This document shows, piece by piece, positions 16,913 through 26,500 of a stretch of 64,000 nt of DNA; the first letter of the stretch is position 1; every line of letters begins with the position of its first letter. The notes under the pieces were generated by a model. The model saw only the letters and a list, made by a program, of their open reading frames with translations. It did not search any database and had not been told where the DNA came from. The position numbers and the translations under genes were made by a program. The DNA comes from Filomicrobium insigne (GTDB taxonomy: Bacteria > Pseudomonadota > Alphaproteobacteria > Rhizobiales > Hyphomicrobiaceae), in contig NZ_FNJC01000001.1 in assembly GCF_900104305.1 (NCBI RefSeq), forward strand, positions 310,001-374,000, in the 5' to 3' direction.

Positions 16913-18811
16913 TCAACCGGTGCGCGTGCCCGTGTCGTCGTCTTCATCCGTCGCACCGTCAATTGGCCGGACTGCGGCGATCTCCGCATCGGGGAAAGCC
17001 CGCAATGCCGCTGCTACGGTCGGGTGTGCTTTAAGTCTTTCGAGTTCCGCAGCTTGCCGTTCTCGCCGCACCACGGCAACGGGTGGAGCGCCCGGCGATT
17101 TTGAAAGCGCTACCATCCAGTGATGACTGGTCCACTGGTTGAGCCGCTCGCGTAATTCGTTGGCGATCGTTGGTGGCGCACCCTGGAGCAGATGTAACTC
17201 GATGCTGTGCGTGGCTCTGTCGAATTTCACGAGACTGACGTGCTCTTCCAGGAAAACCTTGAGCTTCAGATCACGATGTTGACCTATGATATCAAGAGCT
17301 TCCTCGAACGAGCCGGGATCGGGACGCAATCCGCCGCTAACGGGCATCAGGTCCGAGGCAATTGCCGGATCATCGGTATCGAACTCGTCGGAAAAACCTT
17401 CGGCAGACTCCAGCCAGCTCTCATCGAGCCCGCCTCCTGCGAAACCTGGGTCCTCGCCCACGAACCCTTGGTCAGTGCCGCCGGTCGCGGCCGAGGGGAT
17501 CGCGGGTGCTCTATCGCCATAATCTGATTGGCTCCGCGGCGCGGCTGCATCGGCTGTTGCGGGCGCCGGGGCTGCACGGCGTGCCGGCACGCTCTCTCCG
17601 CCCAGCGCCTTGATAACCTCCTCAGGCCCAGGCAGATCCGCGGTGTAAGCCATTCGGATCAGCACCATTTCGGCGGCGGCAATCGGGCTTGGCGCGCGTC
17701 CGACTTCTTCGATGCCCTTGAGAAGCATTTGCCAAGCGCGAGACAAAAGCGGCACTGAAAGTCGCTCGGCCACGCTGCCGGCACGCCGTTGTTCTTCCGC
17801 CGAAAGGGCATCGCGCGCGGCTTCTGCGCCCACCGCTTTAATCCGCGTCGCCAGATGCACAGCCTCGGAGAGATCGGTGAGCACCTGAACGGGCTCGGCC
17901 CCATCGCGGTGCAAGGCCGATAATGCGTTGATCGCATCTCCAGCGCGCCCGGCGAATAACAGATCAAGAAGGTCGAAGATCCGACCACGGTCCGCCAAGC
18001 CCAACATGGCACGGACGTCGGCCGCCTTCACCTCACCGTTGGTGAACGCTATCGCCTGGTCGAGAATCGACAGGCCATCGCGAACCGATCCCCCTGCAGC
18101 CCGAGCGATAAGCATAAGCGCCTCATCTTCAGCGCTCGCCCCCTCTTCCTTGGTGATCTTTTTGAAGTGCTGACTGAGTTGGGGCACGTCGACGCGGCGC
18201 AGATCGAACCGCTGACAACGAGAGAGCACTGTAACCGGTACTTTGCGGATTTCGGTCGTCGCGAAGATGAACTTCACATGCTCCGGGGGTTCTTCGAGCG
18301 TCTTCAACAACGCGTTGAAGGCAGCCTTCGAAAGCATGTGGACTTCGTCGATGATGTAGACTTTGTAGCGCGCGACCAGTGGCCGGTAACGGGCGCTTTC
18401 AATGATCTCGCGTACGTTGTCGATGCCGGTATTCGACGCCGCATCCATTTCAATGACGTCGGCATGCCGGCTTTCCATAATCTCCCGACAGTGGCGGCCG
18501 AACGCCGCAGGGTCGGTCGGTAACCGGACCGTTGGCTTGCTGACGCCGTCAACTTCGAAGTTGAGCGCCCGGGCGATGATGCGCGCCGTCGTGGTCTTAC
18601 CAACCCCGCGGACACCGGTCAGCATATAGCCTTGCGCGATCCGGCCCTGCTCAAAAGCATTGCTCAGGGTCGCGACCATGGCATCCTGCCCAATCAGGTC
18701 GTCAAACGTCTGCGGACGGTACTTACGGGCCAACACCACGTAGGGTTTGGTCGCCGTTTCCGATGCTGGAGTGCCGTCGCTTGCCATAATGCCGGTTTTC
18801 TTTTGCGTCAT
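16913..18811 (-). CDS. dnaX: DNA polymerase III subunits gamma and tau
   Basis: Clamp-loader ATPase of 632 residues. The AAA+ domain contains YVVLARKYRPQTFDDLIGQ near 24-42, Walker A GVRGVGKTT near 67-75, Walker B VYIIDEVHML near 137-146 and the SRC sensor ...TVLSRCQRFDLRR near 182-194. The zinc-module cysteines are mostly replaced, as in relatives from this order. The C-terminal tau region binds the polymerase and helicase and is acidic near 450-490. No slippery frameshift sequence for a separate gamma product was noticed. The SRP RNA gene is just upstream on the same strand. Confidence 0.97.
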   Translation of the reverse strand: MTQKKTGIMASDGTPASETATKPYVVLARKYRPQTFDDLIGQDAMVATLSNAFEQGRIAQGYMLTGVRGVGKTTTARIIARALNFEVDGVSKPTVRLPTDPAAFGRHCREIMESRHADVIEMDAASNTGIDNVREIIESARYRPLVARYKVYIIDEVHMLSKAAFNALLKTLEEPPEHVKFIFATTEIRKVPVTVLSRCQRFDLRRVDVPQLSQHFKKITKEEGASAEDEALMLIARAAGGSVRDGLSILDQAIAFTNGEVKAADVRAMLGLADRGRIFDLLDLLFAGRAGDAINALSALHRDGAEPVQVLTDLSEAVHLATRIKAVGAEAARDALSAEEQRRAGSVAERLSVPLLSRAWQMLLKGIEEVGRAPSPIAAAEMVLIRMAYTADLPGPEEVIKALGGESVPARRAAPAPATADAAAPRSQSDYGDRAPAIPSAATGGTDQGFVGEDPGFAGGGLDESWLESAEGFSDEFDTDDPAIASDLMPVSGGLRPDPGSFEEALDIIGQHRDLKLKVFLEEHVSLVKFDRATHSIELHLLQGAPPTIANELRERLNQWTSHHWMVALSKSPGAPPVAVVRRERQAAELERLKAHPTVAAALRAFPDAEIAAVRPIDGATDEDDDTGTRTG

Positions 18812-18921
18812 CGCGCGGGAGTTTAGCCGCTGAATGATCGCGATGCACGTACCGGCGTCACGTCGCCAAAAGTCACACGTGCCCTGGCGCTTGTGGAGAA
18901 CGCGACCGCAAAGGGAGATTT

Positions 18922-19012
18922 AAGGCTGGCGGACGACCCGCGTCCTAATCGTTAGGGCTGCTTCGTTCCCGACCTGACCCGGTTGGCGAGGGATGCGTCC
19001 GCCGCCAGCCCA
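18922..19012 (-). ncRNA. ffs: Signal recognition particle RNA, small bacterial type
   Basis: On the minus strand the core reads GGGTCAGGTCGGGAACGAAG followed by CAGCCC, the conserved Ffh-binding hairpin with its GGAA-type tetraloop and asymmetric internal loop. The ends pair as GGCTGGCGGCGGACG with CGTCCGCCAGCC, closing a single stem of about 90 bases. The RNA works with Ffh and FtsY in membrane protein targeting. Placement just upstream of dnaX on the same strand is usual in alphaproteobacteria. Ends are set by the terminal stem and may be off by a few bases. Confidence 0.93.
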
Positions 19013-19251
19013 TCTGCTATATGACGGGTTGGGCTTCTGTATGCAAGGGTGCATCGTCCCACAAATCCAGATAAAGTGTCAGTCTACTGTGCGCCGAGCC
19101 GATTGTCTCGCGAGGGAAGCTTCGCTCTCCGTTGCAATATTGGCAACTCCCCGTTATCTCGACGATATAAGGATCGGCAAAGAATGCCAAACGGCCAACC
19201 GCGGCCGGGCTCGGCGCTCATGACGCCGTGGCCATTAGGAGGGAGACCCGG

Positions 19252-20190
19252 ATGACCCCAACACTCGGACCTGCAACCGGACTCGACCGGGCGAGCGACA
19301 GACGCTCAGACCGCGAGTACATTGACGGGCTGCTGGGCGCCGATAATGTCCGTTTCCTCGTCATGGCCAATGGCAAGCCCGTGGTTGTGTCGGATGCGGA
19401 GCGTACAAAGGCCTCGATCCGGTGGTTTTCTGGAAAGCAAATCGCCGATATGGGGCTGGCCGTGCATGAGGCCATTTTCATGGGCATCGATCCAAAAAGC
19501 GGCGCCGGGCACTTTGCCGTTGCGACAACTGAGCACTACGCACGCAATGCTCCCGTGGCAAAGGAGCTTCTCACTCCGATCGTGGATCTACGCTCTCTCG
19601 CCGCGCAAGGCACCATGAAGCCAGAGGAGTTGTCGCTGGTTTCGCAAGCCATCTCACTTGCGAACTGGCACGATAACAACCGCTGCTGCGGACGTTGCGG
19701 CGGCTCGATGTCGAACAAGGATGGCGGCTGGAAACGGCGGTGCTGGGCCTGCAAACACGAAGTGTTTCCGCGCATGGATCCGGTGGTGATCATGGCGGTC
19801 AACGATGGCGAACGCATCGTGCTCGCTCATGAAGAGCGCTTTCCAGACAAGATGTTCTCCACCATCGCCGGCTACGTCGAACCGGGTGACGACATTGAGT
19901 ACGCCGTACGGCGTGAAACCTTGGAAGAAGTCGGCTTGGACGTTACCGACGTCGAACTGGTCAGCGCGCAGCCCTGGCCTTTTCCGCATTCGCTCATGCT
20001 GGGTTGCATGGCGCGTGCACCATCCATCGACCTCAAGGTCAATACGCGTGAAGTTGCCGAAGCACGCTGGTTTACGCGGTCCGAGGCAGCGCAAATGTTG
20101 GCGGGTAAGCACCCCGACGGATTGTGGCTGCCAGGCTCGCAAACGATGGCACACCTGCTTATCTCACGGTTTGTAAACGCGACCGCATAA
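19252..20190 (+). CDS. nudC: NAD(+) diphosphatase / NAD-cap hydrolase
   Basis: Nudix hydrolase of 312 residues that splits NAD(H) and removes NAD caps from RNA. The start ATG 19252 is set by AGGAGG nine bases before it. A zinc ribbon has CGRC (about 146-149) and CWAC (about 164-167). The Nudix box GYVEPGDDIEYAVRRETLEE matches GX5EX7REUXEEXGU near 207-229, and the NudC-specific SQPWPFP-type segment appears as SAQPWPFPHSLM. Length is a little above the E. coli enzyme because of an N-terminal extension, common in alphaproteobacteria. Confidence 0.95.
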   Translation: MTPTLGPATGLDRASDRRSDREYIDGLLGADNVRFLVMANGKPVVVSDAERTKASIRWFSGKQIADMGLAVHEAIFMGIDPKSGAGHFAVATTEHYARNAPVAKELLTPIVDLRSLAAQGTMKPEELSLVSQAISLANWHDNNRCCGRCGGSMSNKDGGWKRRCWACKHEVFPRMDPVVIMAVNDGERIVLAHEERFPDKMFSTIAGYVEPGDDIEYAVRRETLEEVGLDVTDVELVSAQPWPFPHSLMLGCMARAPSIDLKVNTREVAEARWFTRSEAAQMLAGKHPDGLWLPGSQTMAHLLISRFVNATA

Positions 20191-20245
20191 AGACCGCGCC
20201 GCGCTTAGACCAACCTATTTTCACCGAACGGAGATCAACAGATCG

Positions 20246-20872
20246 ATGGCGGGCAAGTCGTCTCTTCAGAAACTCAGACTCGTGCTTTGGGGCGCCGTCG
20301 CTCTTGCGGCAATTGTAGGCGGTGCGATACTCTTAGGAGAGGCGCAGCAGGCAGTGCGTCAAGGCGCTGAGCTGCCGGGGGCCAAGCGACTTGGCGGCGA
20401 CTTCACATTGACACGGGCGAACGGAGAAACCTTCTCAAGCTCCGAGTTGAAAGGCCACCCCTATATTCTGTTTTTCGGCTTCACCCACTGCCCCGATATT
20501 TGTCCGACGACTTTGCTTGAAATTACCAAGCATCTTGAATCAATCGGATCTGCCACAAAGGATCTCAAGGTGCTGTTCGTTTCGGTTGATCCTGAGCGCG
20601 ACACGCCAGAGCTGATGGCCCAGTACATGTCTTCGTTCGACCCACGGATCATCGGGTTGACCGGCACGCCAGAGCAGATCGCCAAGGTCGGAAAGCTTTA
20701 TCGCGCCTTTTACGAAAAGGTACCGCAAGAGGGCGGTGACTACACGATGAACCACACGGCGACGGTCTTCCTGTTCGATGCCAATGGCGCGCTACAATCG
20801 ACGCTGAGCTGGCAGGAAGACGGAGCGACGCGCGAGGCGAAGATCAAGCGCCTTGTCGGGGACAAGGCGTAA
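20246..20872 (+). CDS. SCO family copper chaperone (SenC/PrrC-like)
   Basis: Membrane-anchored thioredoxin-fold protein of 208 residues that helps assemble the CuA centre of cytochrome c oxidase and may sense redox state. A single N-terminal helix (about 10-31) anchors it with the domain in the periplasm. Copper ligands are the cysteines of CPDICP (about 82 and 86) and the histidine of MNHTATVFLF (about 170). It follows nudC by 55 bases and may be co-transcribed. The convergent SDR gene lies beyond a palindromic repeat. Confidence 0.93.
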   Translation: MAGKSSLQKLRLVLWGAVALAAIVGGAILLGEAQQAVRQGAELPGAKRLGGDFTLTRANGETFSSSELKGHPYILFFGFTHCPDICPTTLLEITKHLESIGSATKDLKVLFVSVDPERDTPELMAQYMSSFDPRIIGLTGTPEQIAKVGKLYRAFYEKVPQEGGDYTMNHTATVFLFDANGALQSTLSWQEDGATREAKIKRLVGDKA

Positions 20873-20942
20873 AGACATTTGCGCCCGCGGCGTAGGGTAC
20901 GATCGATTTCCTAATGAGAACCCGCTGGTGCTCGATGAACGT

Positions 20943-20972
20943 TGGATCCCGGGGACAAGCCCCGGGATGACA
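20943..20972. repeat. REP-like palindromic element
   Basis: GGATCCCGGGG-acaag-CCCCGGGAT followed by GACAG is a strong hairpin of the type scattered between genes in Hyphomicrobiales. It sits between the convergent SCO and SDR genes and could end transcription from both sides or be a remnant of a dispersed repeat family. I did not see a second copy in this window. Confidence 0.55.
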
Positions 20973-21015
20973 GCCGCGTGTGCTGCGTCGGTACGGTTCT
21001 CTCAAACGAGCGCGT

Positions 21016-21768
21016 TCAGACGCAGCGGCCGCCATCGACTTCCATGGCAACTCCGGTGATGAATTCAGAGGCTGGCTCGGCGAGGAAGACCGCAGCATTG
21101 GCGATGTCTGAAGGCTTAGACATCCGGCCTAACGGGATCGTTGAAACAAATTTCGCGCGGTTCTCGGGTGTGTCCGGCACCCCCATAAACTGTTCCAGCA
21201 TGCCCGTTTCGCCCATCACCGGATTGATGGCGTTCACGCGTATGTTTTTTGGGGCAAGCTCGGCCGCTAGCGACTTGGTCAGGGTAATCGCTGCACCTTT
21301 CGAACCATTGTACCAAGTGAGACCGGGCCTCGGCCGTACGCCGGCGGTTGACGCAGTGTTGATAATGACACCGCCTCCACGCCGCTCCATGTGTGGAACA
21401 CTGGCTAGTGTCGAGAGGTAGATCGCTTTGACGTTGACGGCGTAGACGCGATCGAAGTCGTCTTCCGTCACATTTAGCGCGGGCTGATTTCGATGCGTAA
21501 AACCGGCGTTATTGACCATGATGTCGAGGCCACCAAAAGCCTCGACAGCGGCAGCAACCATGGCTTCGACATCTGCGCGTTGGGTGACATCCGTTCGCGT
21601 TGCGAGCGCTGATGATCCGATCGCGCGTGCAACGCTTTCAGCACCTTCTCCGTTAAGGTCAGAGACTACAACCTTACAGCCTTCCTCGGCGTAGCGTTCA
21701 GCTATAGCCCGTCCGAAGCCAGAGGCGGCTCCGGTGACGACAGCTATCTTCCCTTCAAGACGTGGCAT
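21016..21768 (-). CDS. SDR family oxidoreductase
   Basis: Classical short-chain dehydrogenase of 250 residues using NAD(P). The Rossmann loop TGAASGFG is at about 13-20, an aspartate after the second strand (VVVSDLN) suggests NAD preference, NNAG is near 86-89, and the catalytic Ser-Tyr-Lys set is in NTASTAG (about 137-143) and YNGSK (about 152-156). The C-terminus ends ITGVAMEVDGGRCV as in 3-oxoacyl reductase and glucose dehydrogenase relatives. Neighbours do not indicate a substrate. Confidence 0.9.
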   Translation of the reverse strand: MPRLEGKIAVVTGAASGFGRAIAERYAEEGCKVVVSDLNGEGAESVARAIGSSALATRTDVTQRADVEAMVAAAVEAFGGLDIMVNNAGFTHRNQPALNVTEDDFDRVYAVNVKAIYLSTLASVPHMERRGGGVIINTASTAGVRPRPGLTWYNGSKGAAITLTKSLAAELAPKNIRVNAINPVMGETGMLEQFMGVPDTPENRAKFVSTIPLGRMSKPSDIANAAVFLAEPASEFITGVAMEVDGGRCV

Positions 21769-21807
21769 CGCGTTTTTTCCTCCCCATCCGGATACGTCCT
21801 GCCGATG

Positions 21808-22740
21808 TTACCCCGGCTGATGTAGCGTCACCGGACCGTTTTGTTGTGCTGCCACCTCGGCGCGATATGGGCTCGCTTTGTAGGTGCCCAGCAACTTTAC
21901 CTCGCTTGAAAAGAACGACAGCTCCTCAAGCGCGAGCTGCACCATGCGATCCGCTGGATGGCCCTCAATGTCCGCGTAAAACATTGTCGCGTTGAAAGAA
22001 CCTTCAAGCTGATAGCTCTCGAGCTTCGTCATATTGACGCCATTGGTGGCAAAGCCGCCCAGCGCTTTATAAAGGGCGGCCGGCACGTTGCGGACCCGGA
22101 AGATGAATGTCGTAACCACAGGGCTGTCTTCCGGTTCGGCATCATCGGGATCACGCGAGAGGATGACGAACCGCGTCGTGTTGTGAACCTCGTCCTCGAT
22201 GTCGCTCTTCAGGATTTCGAGACCGTAGATTTCAGAAGCCAGCGTCGTGGCTATAGCTGCAAGCCCCTTCTCGGAAGACTCGGATACGATACGCGCTGAC
22301 CCGGCGGTGTCCGCCTCCGGAACCGGGCGGAGCCCCAAGTTTTTCAATGTCTTGCGACACTGACCCAGCGCATGCGTGTGGCTCAGAACCTTCTCGATGT
22401 CCGACAGCTTGGCACCCGGCTTTGCCATCAACTGATGACGCACACGCAGAAAGTGCTCACCGACGATATAGAGATCCGCACCAGGTAAAAGGTGATGGAT
22501 GTCGGCAACGCGTCCAGCGACCGAGTTCTCGATCGGAATCATCGCGTAAGCCGCGTCACCGTTCTTGACGCAGACCAAGGCCTCTTCAAACGTCGGGCAG
22601 GCCACGGCCTGGAAGTTTGGGAAGACTTCGCTGCAAGCAAGGTGCGAATTGGCCCCTGGCTCACCTTGGAATGCAACGCGTGCCGAGGCTGGTTTATCCT
22701 CGTTTTGCGCGGAGTGCGCAGGCTTTTCAGTTGGGGCCAT
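21808..22740 (-). CDS. pheA: Prephenate dehydratase
   Basis: Monofunctional enzyme of about 310 residues converting prephenate to phenylpyruvate for phenylalanine synthesis. The catalytic domain begins RVAFQGEPGANSH, includes IPIENSVAGRV near 95-105 and the TRF motif in NTTRFVILSRD. The C-terminal ACT domain, which binds phenylalanine for feedback control, has GFATNGVNMTKLESYQ. There is no chorismate mutase domain. ATG 22740 is preferred over the TTG two codons upstream. The kdsB gene lies upstream on the same strand with a gap of about 57 bases. Confidence 0.95.
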   Translation of the reverse strand: MAPTEKPAHSAQNEDKPASARVAFQGEPGANSHLACSEVFPNFQAVACPTFEEALVCVKNGDAAYAMIPIENSVAGRVADIHHLLPGADLYIVGEHFLRVRHQLMAKPGAKLSDIEKVLSHTHALGQCRKTLKNLGLRPVPEADTAGSARIVSESSEKGLAAIATTLASEIYGLEILKSDIEDEVHNTTRFVILSRDPDDAEPEDSPVVTTFIFRVRNVPAALYKALGGFATNGVNMTKLESYQLEGSFNATMFYADIEGHPADRMVQLALEELSFFSSEVKLLGTYKASPYRAEVAAQQNGPVTLHQPG

Positions 22741-22797
22741 GTTCAAACGTAGCTGGAAGTAGGAATAAAGACAGACTGGAGCGGGCGGCGCGAAACA

Positions 22798-23565
22798 TTA
22801 AGACCCACGCGCCGCGATATCGGCCGCACGATTGTTCAAAAGCTGGCGTGCACGTTCCAAGTCGGCGGGAGTATCGACACCGAGCGGAACCGTGTCAACG
22901 ATCGCGACATCTATGCGCATGCCATCTTCGAGGGCTCGCAATTGTTCCAAGCGTTCGCGCTGCTCTAACGGCGAAGGCCGCAGAGCCACAAAACGTTCTA
23001 GCGCCGAACGGCGATAAGCGTAGATACCGATATGATGATAGAAAGGACCCTCCCCATAGGGAGCCACCGCTCGGGTAAAATATAGTGCTCGCAGCAAGTT
23101 AGGTGATCCGACCGGCGTTGCGACCACCTTAACGACGTTGGGGTTGTCGCGTTCGGCCTCCTCGCTGATCTCGGCAGCCAGGGTCACGATGTGCGGCCCC
23201 TTGCTGCGCAACGGCGCTATACACGCGTCAACGAGGTGCGGCTCCAACGTTGGCAGATCGCCCTGCAAATTAACGATGTACTCGGCTTCGCTGTCCGGAT
23301 CGACCTTGTTGATTGCCTCATACACCCGATCAGAACCTGATGCGTGATCAGCGCGCGTCATGACCGCTTCGCCGCCGACTGAGCGAATTGCGTCGCGTAT
23401 CTCTTCGCTGTCGGTGGCAACAACAACGCGCCCAAGGCCCGCGGCATGAGCCCGCCGCCAGACGTGGACGATCATGGGTTCGCCAGCGATGTCAGCCATC
23501 GGTTTGCCTGGCAACCGCGAGGCCTGCATGCGAGCCGGAATTACGATCAAAGTGCTGGTGGACAT
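22798..23565 (-). CDS. kdsB: 3-deoxy-manno-octulosonate cytidylyltransferase
   Basis: Enzyme of about 255 residues that makes CMP-Kdo for lipopolysaccharide. Motifs are [16 protein letters not shown] near 7-22, [14 protein letters not shown] near 70-83, IVNLQGDLP near 95-103 and the HIGIYAYRR segment near 178-186. A GTG/ATG-rich start region is present; I take the ATG at 23565 (MSTSTL) rather than the one four codons upstream. It is divergent from the cytochrome c gene. Confidence 0.95.
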   Translation of the reverse strand: MSTSTLIVIPARMQASRLPGKPMADIAGEPMIVHVWRRAHAAGLGRVVVATDSEEIRDAIRSVGGEAVMTRADHASGSDRVYEAINKVDPDSEAEYIVNLQGDLPTLEPHLVDACIAPLRSKGPHIVTLAAEISEEAERDNPNVVKVVATPVGSPNLLRALYFTRAVAPYGEGPFYHHIGIYAYRRSALERFVALRPSPLEQRERLEQLRALEDGMRIDVAIVDTVPLGVDTPADLERARQLLNNRAADIAARGS

Positions 23566-23758
23566 AGGGCCTTTCACGGGTCACAAGGAGCAATGGTGAC
23601 AAATAGTCTCGGAGACAACGCTGTTATAGGTAGGCAAGCCGTGTTGCAAGCACAGGCGGAATTCCTATAGTGACGGCCGAATCCAAAGGCTGGCTGGCGC
23701 GCCCGTCGGTCGGTCCTGACGCCGGGGCAAGGGCCTTCTACAGCAGGGTTGTTTATCG

Positions 23759-24298
23759 ATGGACTCATTTGAGCTGAGCAAGATCGCGGGGGCCGTACTG
23801 ACGGCGCTATTACTGATTTTTGGTGGCAAGACACTGATTGAGTTGAGCCAAGGACACGGCGGTGACCACGGCGAGCACGCCATTGTGGGCTATACTTTGC
23901 CCGCTCCTGCGCCTGAAGAAGCTGGTGGCGGAGCGGCTGAACCAGCTGCTCCAGCGTTCGATTTTGCCAAAGTCGCGGCAGATGCACCCGCTGGCGATGT
24001 TGCGGACGGCGAAGCGACCTTCAAGAAATGCATGTCCTGCCACTCCGCCGAAAAGGGTGGCCCCAATAAGGTTGGTCCGGACCTCTGGGGCATCGTCGGA
24101 CGGCCGAAAGCGAGCCACGAAGGCTTCACTTATTCGGCTGCTTTGAAGGAAAAGGGCGGCGATTGGACGCTGGAAGATCTCGCGCATTTCCTGCACAAGC
24201 CTAAAAGTTTTGTTTCGGGAACCAAGATGGTGTTTCCGGGTGTTTCGGATGAAAAAACCCTCACCAACCTTCTGGCTTACCTGAATAGCCTGAAGTAA
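23759..24298 (+). CDS. Membrane-anchored class I cytochrome c
   Basis: Electron carrier of 179 residues. A single N-terminal helix (about 8-29) is not followed by a cleavage site, so the haem domain is tethered in the periplasm by an alanine- and proline-rich linker (about 45-75). The haem motif CMSCH is at about 91-95, GPDLWGIVGR follows, and the methionine ligand is in GTKMVFPGV. This is the CycM-like cytochrome that passes electrons to a terminal oxidase in rhizobia. The kdsB / cytochrome / pheA neighbourhood is common in the order. Confidence 0.92.
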   Translation: MDSFELSKIAGAVLTALLLIFGGKTLIELSQGHGGDHGEHAIVGYTLPAPAPEEAGGGAAEPAAPAFDFAKVAADAPAGDVADGEATFKKCMSCHSAEKGGPNKVGPDLWGIVGRPKASHEGFTYSAALKEKGGDWTLEDLAHFLHKPKSFVSGTKMVFPGVSDEKTLTNLLAYLNSLK

Positions 24299-24306
24299 CG
24301 ATCCCA

Positions 24307-24387
24307 ATGACGTTCGGCATCCGCCGATTGTACGTCATACGGTCTATTAATGCGGCCTCGCTGCTTTGCCAGCGGGGCCGTTCTGTT
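24307..24387 (+). terminator. Two successive hairpins after the cytochrome c gene
   Basis: The first is a nested inverted repeat: ATGACGT/ACGTCAT outside (24307-24313, 24332-24338) and TCGGC/GCCGA inside. The second, CGGCCTCGCTG-ctttgc-CAGCGGGGCCG (24353-24380, one G-U pair), is followed by TTCTGTT and is a good intrinsic terminator. Confidence 0.75.
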
Positions 24388-24580
24388 ATGATTATTTTGA
24401 GACCAAGGTGCTTCTTTGAGCCTTAAACATCTGGCCAAATGTGGCGAACCTTAAGAAGACTTAACTCGCCCTCGGCGCTCTCCACCGTTACAGCAGGTGT
24501 AGATCTGTATGGACAGACTACGGAGATACTGAGTCTCGGGGCGCATGTCGCCGAATCAAACACATGGAGCCGAAGCGCAT

Positions 24581-26452
24581 ATGACGGCCATGACCTGGAT
24601 TTCGAAGTCGATTGCGATCTCAGCAGCCTTCATGGCCCTGATCTCAGGCCCTCTCTCGCTCGACGTGTCCGCTCAGGATGCTCATCACCACGCGCTGTCC
24701 CTGGTTGGCGAACCGAAATTCGGGCCAGACTTCAAGCACTTCGACTGGGCGAATCCCGATGCCCCTAAAGGTGGGACGGTGCGCCGTGCTTCCCTAGGAT
24801 CCTTCGACACCCTTAATCCTTTCAGCATCAAGGGAGAGACTGCGGATGGCGTTGCCGGGCTGGTCTACGACACGCTGATGGCGACAAGTCTTGATGAGCC
24901 ATCAACCGAATACGGTTTGGTCGCTGAATGGGTCTCATACCCGGAAGATTATTCTTCCGCCACATTCAAGCTGCGTGAGGGCGCGCGTTTTCATGACGGC
25001 CAGCCTATCACACCAGAGGACGTGATTTTCAGTCTGGAGGCCTTAAAAGCGGCCAATCCATTGTTCGCGCTCTACTACAAAAACGTCACGAGTGCGGAGA
25101 AGACCGGAGATCACGAGGTCACCTTCCGCTTCGATATGAAAGGCAACCGCGAGTTGCCCCAGATCCTTGGGCAGCTTTACGTGCTTCCCAAGCACTTCTG
25201 GGAAGGCAAGCAAGCGAACGGACAGCCCCGCGACATTACCAAGTCTACGCTCGAAGCTCCCTTGGGCTCCGGCCCCTATCGAATCAAATCGGTCGATGCC
25301 GGTCGTCAGGTCGCGTTCGAACGGGTCGACGACTATTGGGCCAAGGATCTGCCCGTAGCGCGCGGCCTCAATAACTTTAACGAGATCCGCTACATCTACT
25401 TCCGGGATCGCGTACCGGCCTTCGAAGCCTTTAAGGCAGGGCAGATAGATCTTTGGACGGAGTCCAGTGCCAACGCCTGGGCCACTCAGTACAACGTCGA
25501 CGCTGTCAAGAACGGGCAGATCAAGAAAGAGGCTCTGCCGCACAAACGCGTCGCACCGATGCAAGCGTTCGCATTCAACCTGCGCAGAGCGCAGTTCCAA
25601 GACCCACGTGTCCGCCAAGCGTTCAATCTCGCGTTCAACTTTGAAGCGATGAACAAGTCGCTGTTCTACGAGATGTATGTTCGCGTTAGCAGCTACTTCG
25701 ATAATTCGGAGCTGAAAGCGACCGGACTACCGACGGGGCGTGAGCTGGAAATTCTTGAAAAGGTTCGAGACAAGGTTCCTCCGGAAGTATTCACGCAAGA
25801 ATGGAAAATGCCATCGTCACCAGACGCTACGGCCCATCGGAACCACTTGCGTGCTGCCTCTAAGCTGCTGAAGGAGGCCGGGTGGCAAACGAACGGCGGA
25901 GTTCTTACCAACGCCAAAGGCGATAAGCTCTCCGTTGAGTTCCTCATCGTCAGCCCTGACTTTGAGCGGGTGCTGCTGCCCTATATCGACGATCTGAAAA
26001 AGTTGGGTATCGATGCCCGAGTTCGTCTCGTTGACTCAACGCAGTACACGCGACGGCTTGAGGAGTTTGATTTTGACGTTGTTGTCGCGTCCTTCCCGCA
26101 GTCGCACTCTCCGGGCAATGAGCAACGTGAATATTGGGGCTCAGCTGCGGCCGATAAGAACGGTAGCCGCAATATCATTGGGATCAAGAATCCGGCCCTT
26201 GATGAGCTAATCGAGGATTTGGTTCAGGCCAAAGACCGTGAAGAGGTTGTCGCCGCGACGCGCGCGATTGATCGTGTTTTGCTGTGGAACTACTACGTTG
26301 TGCCGCAGTGGCATTACCCCTTCGACCGCGTTGCTTTCTGGGACATATTCGGACGACCTGAGGTGCTTCCCTCCCAGTTCCCGGCTGCGACCACAAATTG
26401 GTGGGTCGATGCCGACAAGGCGAAGGCTCTGGCCTCGCAACGCGGCATGTGA
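24581..26452 (+). CDS. ABC transporter periplasmic binding protein, family 5 (YejA-like), first copy
   Basis: Periplasmic oligopeptide-binding protein of about 623 residues. From ATG 24581 a signal peptide is seen (helix about 9-27, cut near DVSAQD); the ATG at 24545 would only lengthen it. Features of YejA are FKHFDWANPDAPKGGTVRR near 47-65, FDTLNPFSIKG, LREGARFHDGQPITPEDVIFSLEAL near 137-161 and PLGSGPYRI near 226. It begins the yej operon, 48 bases before a second, clearly related copy. Peptides, peptide-like antibiotics or murein peptides are the expected ligands. Confidence 0.9.
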   Translation: MTAMTWISKSIAISAAFMALISGPLSLDVSAQDAHHHALSLVGEPKFGPDFKHFDWANPDAPKGGTVRRASLGSFDTLNPFSIKGETADGVAGLVYDTLMATSLDEPSTEYGLVAEWVSYPEDYSSATFKLREGARFHDGQPITPEDVIFSLEALKAANPLFALYYKNVTSAEKTGDHEVTFRFDMKGNRELPQILGQLYVLPKHFWEGKQANGQPRDITKSTLEAPLGSGPYRIKSVDAGRQVAFERVDDYWAKDLPVARGLNNFNEIRYIYFRDRVPAFEAFKAGQIDLWTESSANAWATQYNVDAVKNGQIKKEALPHKRVAPMQAFAFNLRRAQFQDPRVRQAFNLAFNFEAMNKSLFYEMYVRVSSYFDNSELKATGLPTGRELEILEKVRDKVPPEVFTQEWKMPSSPDATAHRNHLRAASKLLKEAGWQTNGGVLTNAKGDKLSVEFLIVSPDFERVLLPYIDDLKKLGIDARVRLVDSTQYTRRLEEFDFDVVVASFPQSHSPGNEQREYWGSAAADKNGSRNIIGIKNPALDELIEDLVQAKDREEVVAATRAIDRVLLWNYYVVPQWHYPFDRVAFWDIFGRPEVLPSQFPAATTNWWVDADKAKALASQRGM

Positions 26453-26500
26453 AGATCGTTATCTCCAAACCAGGACACGGGCACAGGAAGAGGTGAACGG

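Noticed and set aside
16913-18811. Programmed frameshift in dnaX for a gamma product
   Set aside because: No A-rich slippery heptamer with a following hairpin was seen on the coding strand.
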